NCBI RefSeq assembly: GCF_018309085.1
Contig: NZ_CP070502.1
Location: 2,170,001 to 2,234,000 of the forward strand
Origin: Sporosarcina sp. Marseille-Q4063
Lineage (GTDB): Bacteria > Bacillota > Bacilli > Bacillales_A > Planococcaceae
Length of the DNA stretch: 64,000 nt
Reading direction: 5' to 3'
Both the position numbers and the translations under genes were made by a program. Shown in pieces: positions 8,311-16,278 of this stretch. The number at the start of each line of letters is the position of its first letter. The stretch's first letter is position 1. A model generated the notes under the pieces. The model searched no databases. It worked only from the letters and a program-made list of their open reading frames with translations, and had not been told where the DNA came from.

Positions 8311-8802
8311 TCAGTTAGCTAGCTGTTCATGAATCACTTTTTCTACATAACCGAGAAAATCAGGATATGTTGAGTCCCCTTCAAAAAACTCCGCAACTAC
8401 CAATAAAGGCATGATTACTTCATCACTCTTTTTGGAATAAAGAAGCGTCCATCCTTTTTTATTTCTGGTAATTTCATAGAGATTTGAAGAATGATTATAA
8501 ACAGAGTCAAATTCATACCAGTGAAAGTCTTGTTCTATATTTCTTTTAATAACCTCCCCGATATAGGCACCGATTCGATCGACAAAATTGTCGTAATGCT
8601 TATTCAATAATTCAGCGTCTGTTGTCATTAACTTTTTTGCATATAAATCAATATATCGAATGCTATCAATGGTGAAATCCAGATTTTCTTTCGTCAGATT
8701 CTCTTGATCCCACGCATCTTTTGAAACATCTTTATACATTAGTTTTGCGGAGCCTTTTAAGTCATCTTTTATTAATTTATCTCTTCTGAAAATGGCGGAC
8801 AT
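8311..8802 (-). CDS. Conserved hypothetical protein, DUF3806-like
   Basis: 163 aa, soluble and acidic. The segment RIGAYIGEVIKRNIEQDFHW followed by an aromatic-rich strand is reminiscent of DUF3806-type proteins, but I am not certain. The ATG lies one base after the stop of the GNAT gene; AAAGGAG is 10 nt upstream, while an earlier ATG is too close to that site. This places it in one operon with the GNAT and cyclase-fold genes. No catalytic motif is seen. Confidence 0.7.
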   Translation of the reverse strand: MSAIFRRDKLIKDDLKGSAKLMYKDVSKDAWDQENLTKENLDFTIDSIRYIDLYAKKLMTTDAELLNKHYDNFVDRIGAYIGEVIKRNIEQDFHWYEFDSVYNHSSNLYEITRNKKGWTLLYSKKSDEVIMPLLVVAEFFEGDSTYPDFLGYVEKVIHEQLAN

Positions 8803-8803
8803 T

Positions 8804-9307
8804 CTATGCATTCTCCTTTGGAATACTAAACGTTTGAATTAAACACGGTTCTTCATCTATCAACTCTGCTCGTTCTTCAAAATTAATATGTAATTCTTTA
8901 TATAGCATTTTCCAAAAGAAAACTGCTGGTTTATTTTCAACAAGCTCAATCACAAAATACTTTCCTTGTTTCTCTTGAAATAATTCTTTCACCGCCTGGC
9001 TGCCTAATCCTTTACCTTTGTATTTATTGAGTATGAATAAATCATTTATGCCAAAGTCCATTTCTTTTTTCAAGAAAGGACGTTCCAATAGCAGCAGAAA
9101 CCCAACAATAGTCTCATTTTCCTTGATGAAAAATGGTGAAATTCCGTCTGTTTTCCAAAATGTTTCCAAATCCTCAAAATGAAAAAAGCCGTCTTCTCCA
9201 ATGTCGATTTGCATAGTAAATTTTGAAAGATCATGTAGATATAATGAATATAGGTTTCCCAAAATAGTTTTATCTGCTTCTAAAGCTTTTTCCAGTGTAA
9301 TAGGCAT
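8804..9307 (-). CDS. GNAT family N-acetyltransferase
   Basis: 167 aa. The GNAT acetyl-CoA loop is visible as NKYKGKGLGSQAVKELF (R/Q-x-x-G-x-G/A form) preceded by a beta-4 strand INDLFILNKY and followed by ELVENKPAVFFWKMLY. The substrate is unknown. Its start is one base after the upstream gene's stop, with GGGGAG overlapping that stop region, so translation is coupled in the 10220-to-8311 operon. Confidence 0.85.
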   Translation of the reverse strand: MPITLEKALEADKTILGNLYSLYLHDLSKFTMQIDIGEDGFFHFEDLETFWKTDGISPFFIKENETIVGFLLLLERPFLKKEMDFGINDLFILNKYKGKGLGSQAVKELFQEKQGKYFVIELVENKPAVFFWKMLYKELHINFEERAELIDEEPCLIQTFSIPKENA

Positions 9308-9308
9308 A

Positions 9309-10220
9309 TTATTGTTTCTCCCCTTGTAAATCAATCCAATCGAAAGCCTTTAATACTTTCAAGTAGTCCAATGTCAAACAACCGCTCCACTCTACTTTCA
9401 CTTTTTCCCATTCCTCTTCATACTGTCCCCAAGCCCATGTAGGTTCCCAATAGCCTTCTGTGGTTTGTTTCGCAACTAAGTAATCTAAATTAGCCGGAAT
9501 AATATCTGAAAACAAATCATAGAATTCCGACCTTGGCGAATGAACCACTTGGATTGGCAAAAGACAATAAGAATCCCATTTATCCGGATCCACCGTAACA
9601 TTCGCTTTCACCATTTCTATAAGTTTATTGGAAATTAAACCATACTCCTCTTCGGGTAATTCCTTAGAAAACTTTAAAATGCAAAGTAACTCGTGATTTT
9701 CATATTCCATCAAATTATTCACGTAGTCAATTGCATATTTCGTCAAATCAAGAAGGAAATCCGCGGGAACTAACCCCTTATAATGGTGCAGCAGTCCAAT
9801 AATTTCTGCTGTCGGGTTTCCCCACGTCCCATCCTCGCTATAATTCCACCAAATAGCCCGTGGTGCCGACTCCACCTCTCTCGGAACAATTTGCCAACCC
9901 ATTTTATCTTTATTAAACGTCGTTAATAAATACTTAATTGCTTCCTCAACGACTACATGATTTTCGTCAACACCCGCTTTTAATAAATAATCGAGTCCAA
10001 TAGAGGTTGCTAATGCTGAGGATTCCTTGCATCTAAAATCAGGCTCCAACCCGTTCCCAAAACCACCATCCTCATTTTGAAAACGAAGCAATTCTTTCAA
10101 AACATTTTCCTTACTTCCATTTTCAAATTCAAGTTCGAACCGAGCACTTTCTAATTTACGGGCTTTTGAGTGAATAAAAGATTTTGCGTTTTCAAATTGA
10201 CCTTTGGATAGCTTAGCCAT
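9309..10220 (-). CDS. Prenyltransferase/squalene-cyclase-like alpha-toroid protein
   Basis: 303 aa with repeats typical of the alpha/alpha barrel of squalene cyclases and prenyltransferases: LLRFQNEDGGFGNGLEPDFR near residues 45-64 and QTTEGYWEPTWAWGQYEE near the C-terminus. No DxDD-type protonation motif is seen, so a cyclase activity cannot be claimed. It is a cytosolic protein without signal peptide. First gene of a three-gene operon with GNAT and DUF3806-like genes; AGGGGG precedes the ATG. Confidence 0.75.
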   Translation of the reverse strand: MAKLSKGQFENAKSFIHSKARKLESARFELEFENGSKENVLKELLRFQNEDGGFGNGLEPDFRCKESSALATSIGLDYLLKAGVDENHVVVEEAIKYLLTTFNKDKMGWQIVPREVESAPRAIWWNYSEDGTWGNPTAEIIGLLHHYKGLVPADFLLDLTKYAIDYVNNLMEYENHELLCILKFSKELPEEEYGLISNKLIEMVKANVTVDPDKWDSYCLLPIQVVHSPRSEFYDLFSDIIPANLDYLVAKQTTEGYWEPTWAWGQYEEEWEKVKVEWSGCLTLDYLKVLKAFDWIDLQGEKQ

Positions 10221-10394
10221 AAAACTTCCCCCTGTTTATTCGTCTTCTTACCTATATTCAACAAAATATATAAAAGCCCTTTTTCATTTACTAACTGGCA
10301 CGATGTGAATCAATCATCCACATGTGTATTAAATTGCCTGGTATACATATCGTGTGTAGACTAAGTATTGAATTGATTGATGGAGGAGATATTA

Positions 10395-11006
10395 ATGAAC
10401 TTAAAATTTTTCGGTATGATTATTTCAGTATTCATTATTGCCTTCATGGTTATCATGACTGTTAAAACCAATTTTGTAGGGAAAGATAAATCTGCCGAAT
10501 TTGAGGAATACCCTAGTGGTTTAATAAAAGATCAAGCGAACAAATTAGATAATGAAGGCTTGGAATATGAAATAGGATCTGAAGAAAGTAATATTGCGCC
10601 TGATTTTGAATTAAGAAGTTTATCAGGTGAAATGATTAAACTATCCGATTACAAAGGCAAAAAAGTATTCCTGAACTTTTGGGCATCATGGTGTCCACCT
10701 TGTAGAGTTGAAATGCCGCATATGGAGAATTATTATCAAAAATATAAGGACTCTGCGGATGTAGAAATGATTGCGGTCAATATGACTACCGATGAAAGAA
10801 ACGTTGAAAATGTTGAGAAGTTTGTAGATTCCCTTGGATTATCATTTCCTGTGCTATTAGATGCTGAAGGTGAAATAAAAGACTTATATGATTTTGATTA
10901 TTATCCAACAACATATCTGATCAACGCCGACGGAATAATCGTGAAGAAATTTTCTTATGCAGTAGATGAAAAGAAGATTGAGGAACTGATAGCTAATATT
11001 GAATGA
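10395..11006 (+). CDS. TlpA/ResA-type membrane-anchored thioredoxin-like protein
   Basis: 203 aa. An N-terminal signal anchor (FFGMIISVFIIAFMVIMTV) is followed by a thioredoxin fold with the redox motif FWASWCPPCRVEMP near residue 100 and the cis-proline YYPTTYLI. It acts on the outer face of the membrane, reducing or exchanging disulfides, as in ResA for cytochrome c maturation or related peroxiredoxin roles. GGAGGAG lies 6-7 nt before the chosen ATG. A terminator follows at once, so it is monocistronic. Confidence 0.9.
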   Translation: MNLKFFGMIISVFIIAFMVIMTVKTNFVGKDKSAEFEEYPSGLIKDQANKLDNEGLEYEIGSEESNIAPDFELRSLSGEMIKLSDYKGKKVFLNFWASWCPPCRVEMPHMENYYQKYKDSADVEMIAVNMTTDERNVENVEKFVDSLGLSFPVLLDAEGEIKDLYDFDYYPTTYLINADGIIVKKFSYAVDEKKIEELIANIE

Positions 11007-11007
11007 G

Positions 11008-11057
11008 ATAAACCTGATCAACCGCACCAGTTCGTGGTGATTGATTAGGTTTATTTA
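11008..11057 (+). terminator. Terminator of thioredoxin-like gene
   Basis: Long inverted repeat ATAAACCTGATCAA...CACCA / TGGTG...TTGATTAGGTTTAT followed by a T-rich stretch. It lies between the thioredoxin-like and sulfite-oxidase-like genes and isolates them. Confidence 0.8.
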
Positions 11058-11074
11058 ATCTTTTAACACGCTGA

Positions 11075-12196
11075 TTGAAACACGAAATCGACTATTTCTA
11101 CTCCACGGAACATATAAATCCTAATCAGGAGGAGATTCTATTTTACTCAGTGAAGCCTTATTTACTGACGCGTAGTTTGCAACCCGAAAATCAGGAAACG
11201 CCGATCCAATTCATTGAAACGGATTTTCTATCTAACGATTTGTTTTATCGGCGAAACCACTTTTCCTATCCACTGCTTTCCGCTGCCAACTATTGGATTC
11301 CCCTAAACGGTTCCGTCAACACACCTATCCTGTTTTCTATGCAAGATATCCTTCAATTACCGTCTAAAACAATTAACGTAGTCCTCGAATGTGCGGGAAA
11401 CAAACGCAGTTTATTTGAACCTAAAGTGTTTGGTGAGCAATGGGGAAAAGGGGCAATGAGCCAAGGGATTTGGAAAGGGGCTCCGTTAAGGGCTCTTCTT
11501 GAACTCGCTGGAATTAAAGATGGCGCAACAGAAGTTGTCGTGGAAGGGTATGATTTCGGGAAGAGAACTGATTTAGATCATGTATTCACATTTACCAGGA
11601 GCTTGCCGATTGAAAAGGCACTTCATCCCGACACCATAATTGCTTATGAATATAATCATCAACCTATTCCATTTAAACACGGTTTTCCATTGAGACTTAT
11701 CGTCCCGCAGTGGTACGCGATGGCTTCCGTGAAATGGATCAAGCAAATAACGGTCATTGAACAAAACTTTACAGGTCCCTTTCAGTCCATTGATTATGTT
11801 TACTATCCGCATAAAGAGACGAATAAGGATGCCCGGCCCGTGACAACAATGAATGTCAACTCCACCATCCAAAAGCCGTTAGATAGGGATACCCTCAACA
11901 CAGGCAAGCATTTAATTAAAGGGATTGCGTGGACGGGTAAAGGCTCTATAACAAAAGTGGAAGTCAGTACAGACAACGGGCAGACTTGGTCAAATGCAAA
12001 AGTCGATAATGGCGATTATCCGGGTTATGAATGGGTTTCTTGGTCGCATGAATGGACAATTGTAGAGAAAGGCGACTATACAATCATGTCGAAAGCAACC
12101 GATTCCTTTAATCGAGTTCAGCCAACATCCCCTCTTTGGAATCGAAAAGGCTATGGATACAACGCCGTTGATGAAATTGTGGTTAAAGTAGAATAG
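11075..12196 (+). CDS. Molybdopterin-dependent oxidoreductase, sulfite-oxidase family
   Basis: 373 aa. The catalytic domain carries the Mo-ligand cysteine in VVLECAGNKRS, the RNHF motif near residue 62, and GFPLRLIVPQWYAMASVKW. The C-terminus is the Mo-co dimerisation domain (KVEVSTDNGQTW). There is no signal peptide, so it is probably cytosolic. The start is uncertain: the first codon in frame after a stop is TTG at 11075, which has no ribosome-binding site and sits directly behind a terminator. AGGAGGAG lies inside the frame, 15 nt before a GTG at 11150, which would start at VKPYLLTRSL. Confidence 0.85.
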   Translation: MKHEIDYFYSTEHINPNQEEILFYSVKPYLLTRSLQPENQETPIQFIETDFLSNDLFYRRNHFSYPLLSAANYWIPLNGSVNTPILFSMQDILQLPSKTINVVLECAGNKRSLFEPKVFGEQWGKGAMSQGIWKGAPLRALLELAGIKDGATEVVVEGYDFGKRTDLDHVFTFTRSLPIEKALHPDTIIAYEYNHQPIPFKHGFPLRLIVPQWYAMASVKWIKQITVIEQNFTGPFQSIDYVYYPHKETNKDARPVTTMNVNSTIQKPLDRDTLNTGKHLIKGIAWTGKGSITKVEVSTDNGQTWSNAKVDNGDYPGYEWVSWSHEWTIVEKGDYTIMSKATDSFNRVQPTSPLWNRKGYGYNAVDEIVVKVE

Positions 12197-12226
12197 TAGG
12201 ACTTACCGTAGAGCAGGCATCGAAAT

Positions 12227-12250
12227 TTAACGGGTTCGGTTGATAGGGAG
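12227..12250 (+). repeat. Inverted-repeat partner of 12955-12978 (relic coding fragment)
   Basis: TTAACGGGTTCGGTTGATAG and following GGAG are repeated, inverted, 705 bp downstream with one mismatch. In frame both copies read RNLTGSVDREQ / FRLTGSVDGEK, so they look like relics of one gene family. Confidence 0.6.
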
Positions 12251-12333
12251 CAAAGTGCAATTAACAACGTAAAAAACAGCTTAATCAGCATATATTTCAA
12301 CAGTGAAATAGCTATATAAAAAACAAGTAAAAA

Positions 12334-12357
12334 TGCTCAAATCTGAGCGTTTTTTTG
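12334..12357 (+). terminator. Short terminator downstream of sulfite-oxidase-like gene
   Basis: GCTCA-AATC-TGAGC stem followed by seven T residues. The gap from the gene's stop is about 140 bp. Confidence 0.7.
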
Positions 12358-12388
12358 GCGAAATTTTTTACCTTATTGAACTAAAGGG

Positions 12389-12646
12389 TTAATTTAATAA
12401 GAATTTAATTACTTTAACTAAATATTTTGCGGAAAAGTAAGACGCAGGAAGCACCACAAATAGCAATAGTAAATAAAAAAAATGATCGCTAACACCAGTC
12501 CCCCAAATCCAACGGTTATATGCATACGCAAGTATTTTGTAATACTGAACAAAAAAAAGCATGACTAATACTGTAAAGCCAATCTCTTTCATTGCCAACT
12601 TCGTTGTATCAACTTTTTTCTTATTTTTTAGATACTCTTCTTCCAT
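12389..12646 (-). CDS. Small membrane protein, unknown
   Basis: 85 aa. A charged N-terminus (MEEEYLKNKKKVD) is followed by two hydrophobic segments, FTVLVMLFFVQYYKILAYAY and FFYLLLLFVVLPASYFSAKY. AAAGGAGG is placed 10 nt before the ATG. It is a single gene with no recognised family and no neighbours on the same strand nearby. Confidence 0.7.
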   Translation of the reverse strand: MEEEYLKNKKKVDTTKLAMKEIGFTVLVMLFFVQYYKILAYAYNRWIWGTGVSDHFFYLLLLFVVLPASYFSAKYLVKVIKFLLN

Positions 12647-13306
12647 AACTAAACTTACCTCCTTTTATCTGTAAACTGCCGCGTTAGTTGAAGAACATTA
12701 TTTCACAATCTTTAGTATATTTTAGCATAGATTTCTCATCTTCCTTCTATATTTTTCTTTCCAATATCCAATTAGCATGTGTTTAACAACGGAATTAACA
12801 AAGGCACATAAATTTATGCGCTGTTGCTAATTCCTGTGCCAATGGTGGTACAATTCATCAATATAAAGCATCTAAATGTTGATGCAACAACAAAAACAGG
12901 GACACCAATTCATATGCGAATTGTGTCCCCGAACGCTGTGTTTTTTATTGTTTTCTCCCCATCAACCGAACCCGTTAATCGAAATTCTCTGCTCTTTTTA
13001 AATTCCAAAATACTAGGGATCAAATCCTTTAAAGAAGGTATTTTTTCTCGGGAAATCGAATCAGTAAAGATTATATTTTTTTTGGGGGGTATATCAATAT
13101 AATCCATATGGGAAAGTCTTTATATTTAATATTATTAGGTGTCTTGTGGTTTTTGAATCTAATCATCACTTTTATGGAGAATTTACACAAAGGGAAAAGC
13201 ACTCATAATCAAAAAATATTGGGGATTTTTTGGACTTGACTTTCGCCTTTATCATTACATCAATTTACTGCTACACGGGACTTCATTGATGCTCTCTCAA
13301 GCAATC
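12647..13306. other. Gene-poor stretch with relic fragments and a hairpin
   Basis: No gene with a ribosome-binding site is seen. A minus-strand open frame of 65 codons at 12910-13107 ends in FGDTIRI but has no site before its ATG. Its stop lies inside the hairpin at 12899-12930 (GGGACAC...AATTC / GAATT...GTGTCCC), which on the minus strand is followed by TGTTTTTGTTG and so has terminator form. I read this as the decayed 3' end of a gene. Confidence 0.5.
12955..12978 (-). repeat. Inverted-repeat partner of 12227-12250
   Basis: Minus-strand copy of the 24-bp sequence, 23 of 24 bases the same, lying in the relic frame that reads FRLTGSVDGEKTIKN. Confidence 0.6.
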
Positions 13307-13340
13307 AAAAAAGGCTTGGTTCTAAACAAGAACCTAGCCC
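13307..13340 (-). terminator. Terminator of the ABC-F gene
   Basis: GGCTTGGTTCT / AGAACCTAGCC pair with one bulge. On the minus strand the stem is followed by a run of T residues. Confidence 0.85.
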
Positions 13341-13349
13341 ATTTCTTTA

Positions 13350-15008
13350 CTACTTCAACATTCTCAACCGTTTACTCAAATCCAGAAACGCTTCATCCAG
13401 CTCCTCGTACTTCTTATCCCCCGGTTTCAACAAACTAAGCTCACCCAACACCGCCTGCAATTCAGTTTCCAGACGAAGTCGTTCCTCGGCCGTCGACTTC
13501 TGTTTCGGCACAGCCCCCCGCTCTTTCCATTCCACATACGTCATCGGCAACTTCTGAATTGTTCCCTCTTCAAAAATAAGCAACCCATTCGCCATGCGCT
13601 CTACAAAATAACGGTCATGCGAAGCAAATATCAGCGTCCCCGGAAATGTGTCCAACGTCCGCTCAAGTTCTTCACAGGAAGCCAAATCCAGATGATTCGT
13701 CGGCTCGTCTAATACCAACACATCCGTCCCCTCGAGAATGAACTGCATCAGTTTCACCTTCACACGCTCACCCATACTTAACGCCGATAACGGCAAATTC
13801 CACTGACTTTCTGAAAACCCAAGATTCGTTAAATTTATGCGAATTAACCCCTGCGCCTCATAGGTTTCCGCGTGAAAATATTCGGCCATCGTCAAATCCC
13901 ATGGTAAATCCAACACCGTCTGACTCAAATAGCCGATTGTCATGCCGTCTGTTTTCCAAAGGTCGCCTTCATACCCCTCCTCACCGAGAATCATCCGAAA
14001 CAGCGTCGATTTCCCTGGACCATTCGGACCGACAAGCGCAATTCGCTCACCCGCCTGCATCGTAAATGAGACATTGGTAAACAACGCATCTCCGTCGTAT
14101 GATTTTTGAACGCCTTTTAATTCAAGAACCCGTCTGCCTTTTTTCGTCCGCCCTTTCATATTAAACGAAACGCCATATTCGTCCTCCGGCTTATCGATGC
14201 GTTCCTTATCTAGTTCAGCTTCAAGCCGTTTTCGCTTCGAACGAATCTGCACATCTTTCTTTTTCGCTTTCATGCGCCAATACTCTTTCGCCCCGCCTTT
14301 TTTCGTCGAATCCGCATGCGCTTTTTCCGACCATCTTCCAAGCTGATCCATCTGCCCCTCGACTCTTTCAATCATGCGTTGCTGCTGTTCATAATGATGT
14401 TGTTGCACTTCGCGGTCATAATCTTTCTTTGTCCGGTAATCCGTGTAATTTCCTTCATAAACCGTCAACTTCCCGGACTCGATTTCAAATACATAATCCG
14501 CGACTTTATCGATGAAATGCCGATCATGCGAGACGATGAGATGCGTCCCCTCTCCCGCTTGAATGATCTGTAATAATTCATCCAAACTGTCGCTGTCCAA
14601 ATGGTTCGTCGGTTCATCCAGTAAAACCAAGCTGCTTCGTTCAGCAAGCGCGGCGGAAAGTCTCATCTTCATCCGTTCGCCACCGCTTGCAAAATGATAC
14701 GCCGCCTTTTCGGGCACATTCCACTTCTTCCGATAAATATGCGCATCCGCCTGTTCCCAGTCCACTTGCGATTCTTCTTCCTGTTCCTGCCGAAAATACG
14801 TGATCGAGGGCGCTTTTCCATTCCAGTGTATTGTCCCGGATGTTAGCGCTGTTTCCCCCGCCAACACGGACAAAAGCGTCGTCTTCCCAGCCCCATTTGG
14901 ACCAACAATCGCAATACGCGAACCTTCCGGGATCTCCGCTGTCACTGCATCAAGAATTACATTTTCTCCATATCTAACCGACACCGCATTCAATTTTCCA
15001 ACAAGCAT
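13350..15008 (-). CDS. ABC-F family ribosomal protection protein (VmlR/Vga-like)
   Basis: 552 aa, two ATP-binding cassettes on one chain with no membrane segments, the ABC-F layout. Cassette 1: Walker A GPNGAGKTT, signature SGGERMKMRL, Walker B LVLLDEPTNHLD. A charged linker (about residues 200-290) is rich in K, R, E and Q and would carry the antibiotic-resistance tip. Cassette 2: Walker A GPNGPGKST, with proline where alanine or serine is usual, signature LSMGERVKVKL, Walker B VLVLDEPTNHLD. It probably displaces pleuromutilin, lincosamide or streptogramin A drugs from the ribosome. Start chosen 7-8 nt from GGAGGA. The leader carries an attenuator. Confidence 0.9.
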   Translation of the reverse strand: MLVGKLNAVSVRYGENVILDAVTAEIPEGSRIAIVGPNGAGKTTLLSVLAGETALTSGTIHWNGKAPSITYFRQEQEEESQVDWEQADAHIYRKKWNVPEKAAYHFASGGERMKMRLSAALAERSSLVLLDEPTNHLDSDSLDELLQIIQAGEGTHLIVSHDRHFIDKVADYVFEIESGKLTVYEGNYTDYRTKKDYDREVQQHHYEQQQRMIERVEGQMDQLGRWSEKAHADSTKKGGAKEYWRMKAKKKDVQIRSKRKRLEAELDKERIDKPEDEYGVSFNMKGRTKKGRRVLELKGVQKSYDGDALFTNVSFTMQAGERIALVGPNGPGKSTLFRMILGEEGYEGDLWKTDGMTIGYLSQTVLDLPWDLTMAEYFHAETYEAQGLIRINLTNLGFSESQWNLPLSALSMGERVKVKLMQFILEGTDVLVLDEPTNHLDLASCEELERTLDTFPGTLIFASHDRYFVERMANGLLIFEEGTIQKLPMTYVEWKERGAVPKQKSTAEERLRLETELQAVLGELSLLKPGDKKYEELDEAFLDLSKRLRMLK

Positions 15009-15024
15009 AAACATTCCTCCATAA

Positions 15025-15067
15025 ACGAAGGGACAAAAAAATCCCTTCGAAATTAATCGAAAGGATT
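15025..15067 (-). terminator. Attenuator terminator in the ABC-F leader
   Basis: On the minus strand AATCCTTTCG pairs with CGAAGGGATT around an 8-nt loop and is followed by TTTTTTG, a complete intrinsic terminator just before the ABC-F gene. The 3' arm CGAAGGGA can alternatively pair with TCCCTTCG at 15025-15032, and the 5' arm AATCC overlaps an element that pairs with 15137-15146. Confidence 0.85.
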
Positions 15068-15146
15068 AGTCTAAAAAAGAACCTTAAAAAACCTCTAGCT
15101 CGCGCATCGAGGAAGGAACTATTCGTAAAAGTAGACAGACTAATCC
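15063..15146 (-). promoter_or_regulatory. Antiterminator arms of the ABC-F leader
   Basis: GGATTAGTCT (minus-strand 5' arm, at 15137-15146) is perfectly complementary to AGACTAATCC (15063-15072). The second arm contains AATCC, which is also the 5' arm of the terminator, so the two hairpins exclude each other. A further hairpin CCTC...GAGG lies between the arms. This is the architecture expected for ribosome-controlled attenuation. Confidence 0.75.
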
Positions 15147-15180
15147 TGTTTCCGTTGAATCAAACTCAAATTTCTCGGAA

Positions 15181-15207
15181 TCAAAAGATTAATTGTCCAT
15201 CTTCCAC
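15181..15207 (-). CDS. Candidate 8-residue leader peptide of the ABC-F gene
   Basis: GTG start with AGGAAGG about 8 nt upstream gives MEDGQLIF then TGA. An overlapping ATG gives only MDN. The frame lies ahead of the antiterminator arm. A drug-stalled ribosome here would change the folding downstream. The position and site are seen; the function is inferred from related vmlR-type leaders. Confidence 0.5.
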   Translation of the reverse strand: MEDGQLIF

Positions 15208-15237
15208 GCTCAGCCCTTCCTCTGTATCATTACTGCA

Positions 15238-15249
15238 ATTGTAGCATTC
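15238..15249 (-). promoter_or_regulatory. Extended -10 promoter of the ABC-F leader
   Basis: On the minus strand TGCTACAAT forms an extended -10 box ahead of the leader peptide. A good -35 is not obvious (TTTTAA at 17 bp). Confidence 0.55.
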
Positions 15250-15326
15250 TATTTATCTAATTAAAAGCATTTTCGAATATTTCGTGAGTGAGAAAGCGAT
15301 TATTCTATGTGAGATTAGTCCCGTTT

Positions 15327-15455
15327 TGCGGATATATTGCGCTATGTGCGTGATATACATCCATTTGTGTCGGGTATAACCGAGTATCTGTCGGATATAT
15401 CGGGCTATGTGACGGATATCCGCCGCAATATGCCTGATATCTGTATTCCCTATAC
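15327..15455. repeat. 21-bp-period degenerate array R1, upstream of pgeF
   Basis: Six consecutive units start at 15327, 15347, 15368, 15389, 15410 and 15433, i.e. spacings of 20, 21, 21, 21 and 23 bp. Each contains a GATAT/GGTAT element after TG(C/T)(G/C) (for example TGTCGGATATATCGGGCTATG is the fourth unit). The remainder varies. The array ends about 40 bp before the pgeF start. Confidence 0.75.
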
Positions 15456-15495
15456 ATCACCACAACACTGCGATATATTAACAATAGGTGATGAA

Positions 15496-16257
15496 ATGAA
15501 AACAAAACGATATGTTAATGACGAAAACTTCATTGCAGGAATGACAATGAAAGATGAAACGGAACTCGAAAACAACAATATGGCGCTTCACGCATGTGAA
15601 AACCCTGAAAATATAATCATAAACAGAAAAAAACTAGCCACGTCTTTACAATGCGACCTGGCGTCTTTCGTATGCGCCAATCAAACCCACAGCGCCAACT
15701 TCCACAAAGTAACCCTCTCGGACATAGGACGGGGTTCTGAGCAGCTAGAAACCGCCATCCAAGACACAGACGCACTTTACACTTACGAACCGAACATAGT
15801 CCTGTGCAGCTTCACAGCCGATTGCGTGCCTATCATTTTTCACAATGAAAAAACCGGCCTCATCGGTGTCATCCACTCCGGCTGGGGAGGCACTGTAAAA
15901 GAAATTACAACGAAGCTTTTCAAGCATTTAAAGCAAGTTGAACAATGCGATCCAAAAGAGTTCAGCGTTCAAATCGGCGCGGCCCTTAGCCAAGAAAAGT
16001 TTGAAGTCGATGAAGACGTCTATCTGAAATTCAAAGATCTTGGCTATGCGGACGAGTTTATGTATTTCAACGATAAAACGAATAAATACCACATCGACAA
16101 TCAATTAACCGTGAAAAAACAATTAGAACTGACGGGCATACCCGTTGATCAAATTACAATTGATCGAACTTGTACATATAAAGATCCGAATGGCTTTTCA
16201 TATCGTGAGGATAGACAGTGCGGAAGGCATTTGAGTTTTATTATGAGAAAAAGTTAG
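15496..16257 (+). CDS. pgeF: Laccase-domain protein, peptidoglycan editing factor / purine nucleoside phosphorylase type
   Basis: 253 aa, multicopper polyphenol oxidoreductase family (YfiH/YlmD, PgeF). Metal-binding and active-site motifs seen: ANQTHSANFH, CSFTADCVPI and VIHSGWGGTVKEI, with a C-terminal cysteine-histidine pair in DRQCGRHLSF. Members have been reported to act on purine nucleosides and to remove wrongly attached serine from peptidoglycan precursors. AGGTGAT lies just before the chosen ATG; the open frame reaches further upstream only by running through the repeat array R1. The gene is flanked on both sides by 21-bp-period arrays. Confidence 0.9.
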   Translation: MKTKRYVNDENFIAGMTMKDETELENNNMALHACENPENIIINRKKLATSLQCDLASFVCANQTHSANFHKVTLSDIGRGSEQLETAIQDTDALYTYEPNIVLCSFTADCVPIIFHNEKTGLIGVIHSGWGGTVKEITTKLFKHLKQVEQCDPKEFSVQIGAALSQEKFEVDEDVYLKFKDLGYADEFMYFNDKTNKYHIDNQLTVKKQLELTGIPVDQITIDRTCTYKDPNGFSYREDRQCGRHLSFIMRKS

Positions 16258-16278
16258 TGATTTAGCGCCCGCAAATGT

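Noticed and set aside
12910..13107. 65-codon minus-strand frame ending FGDTIRI
   Set aside because: No site before the ATG and a frame with relic features; treated as a decayed fragment, not a gene.
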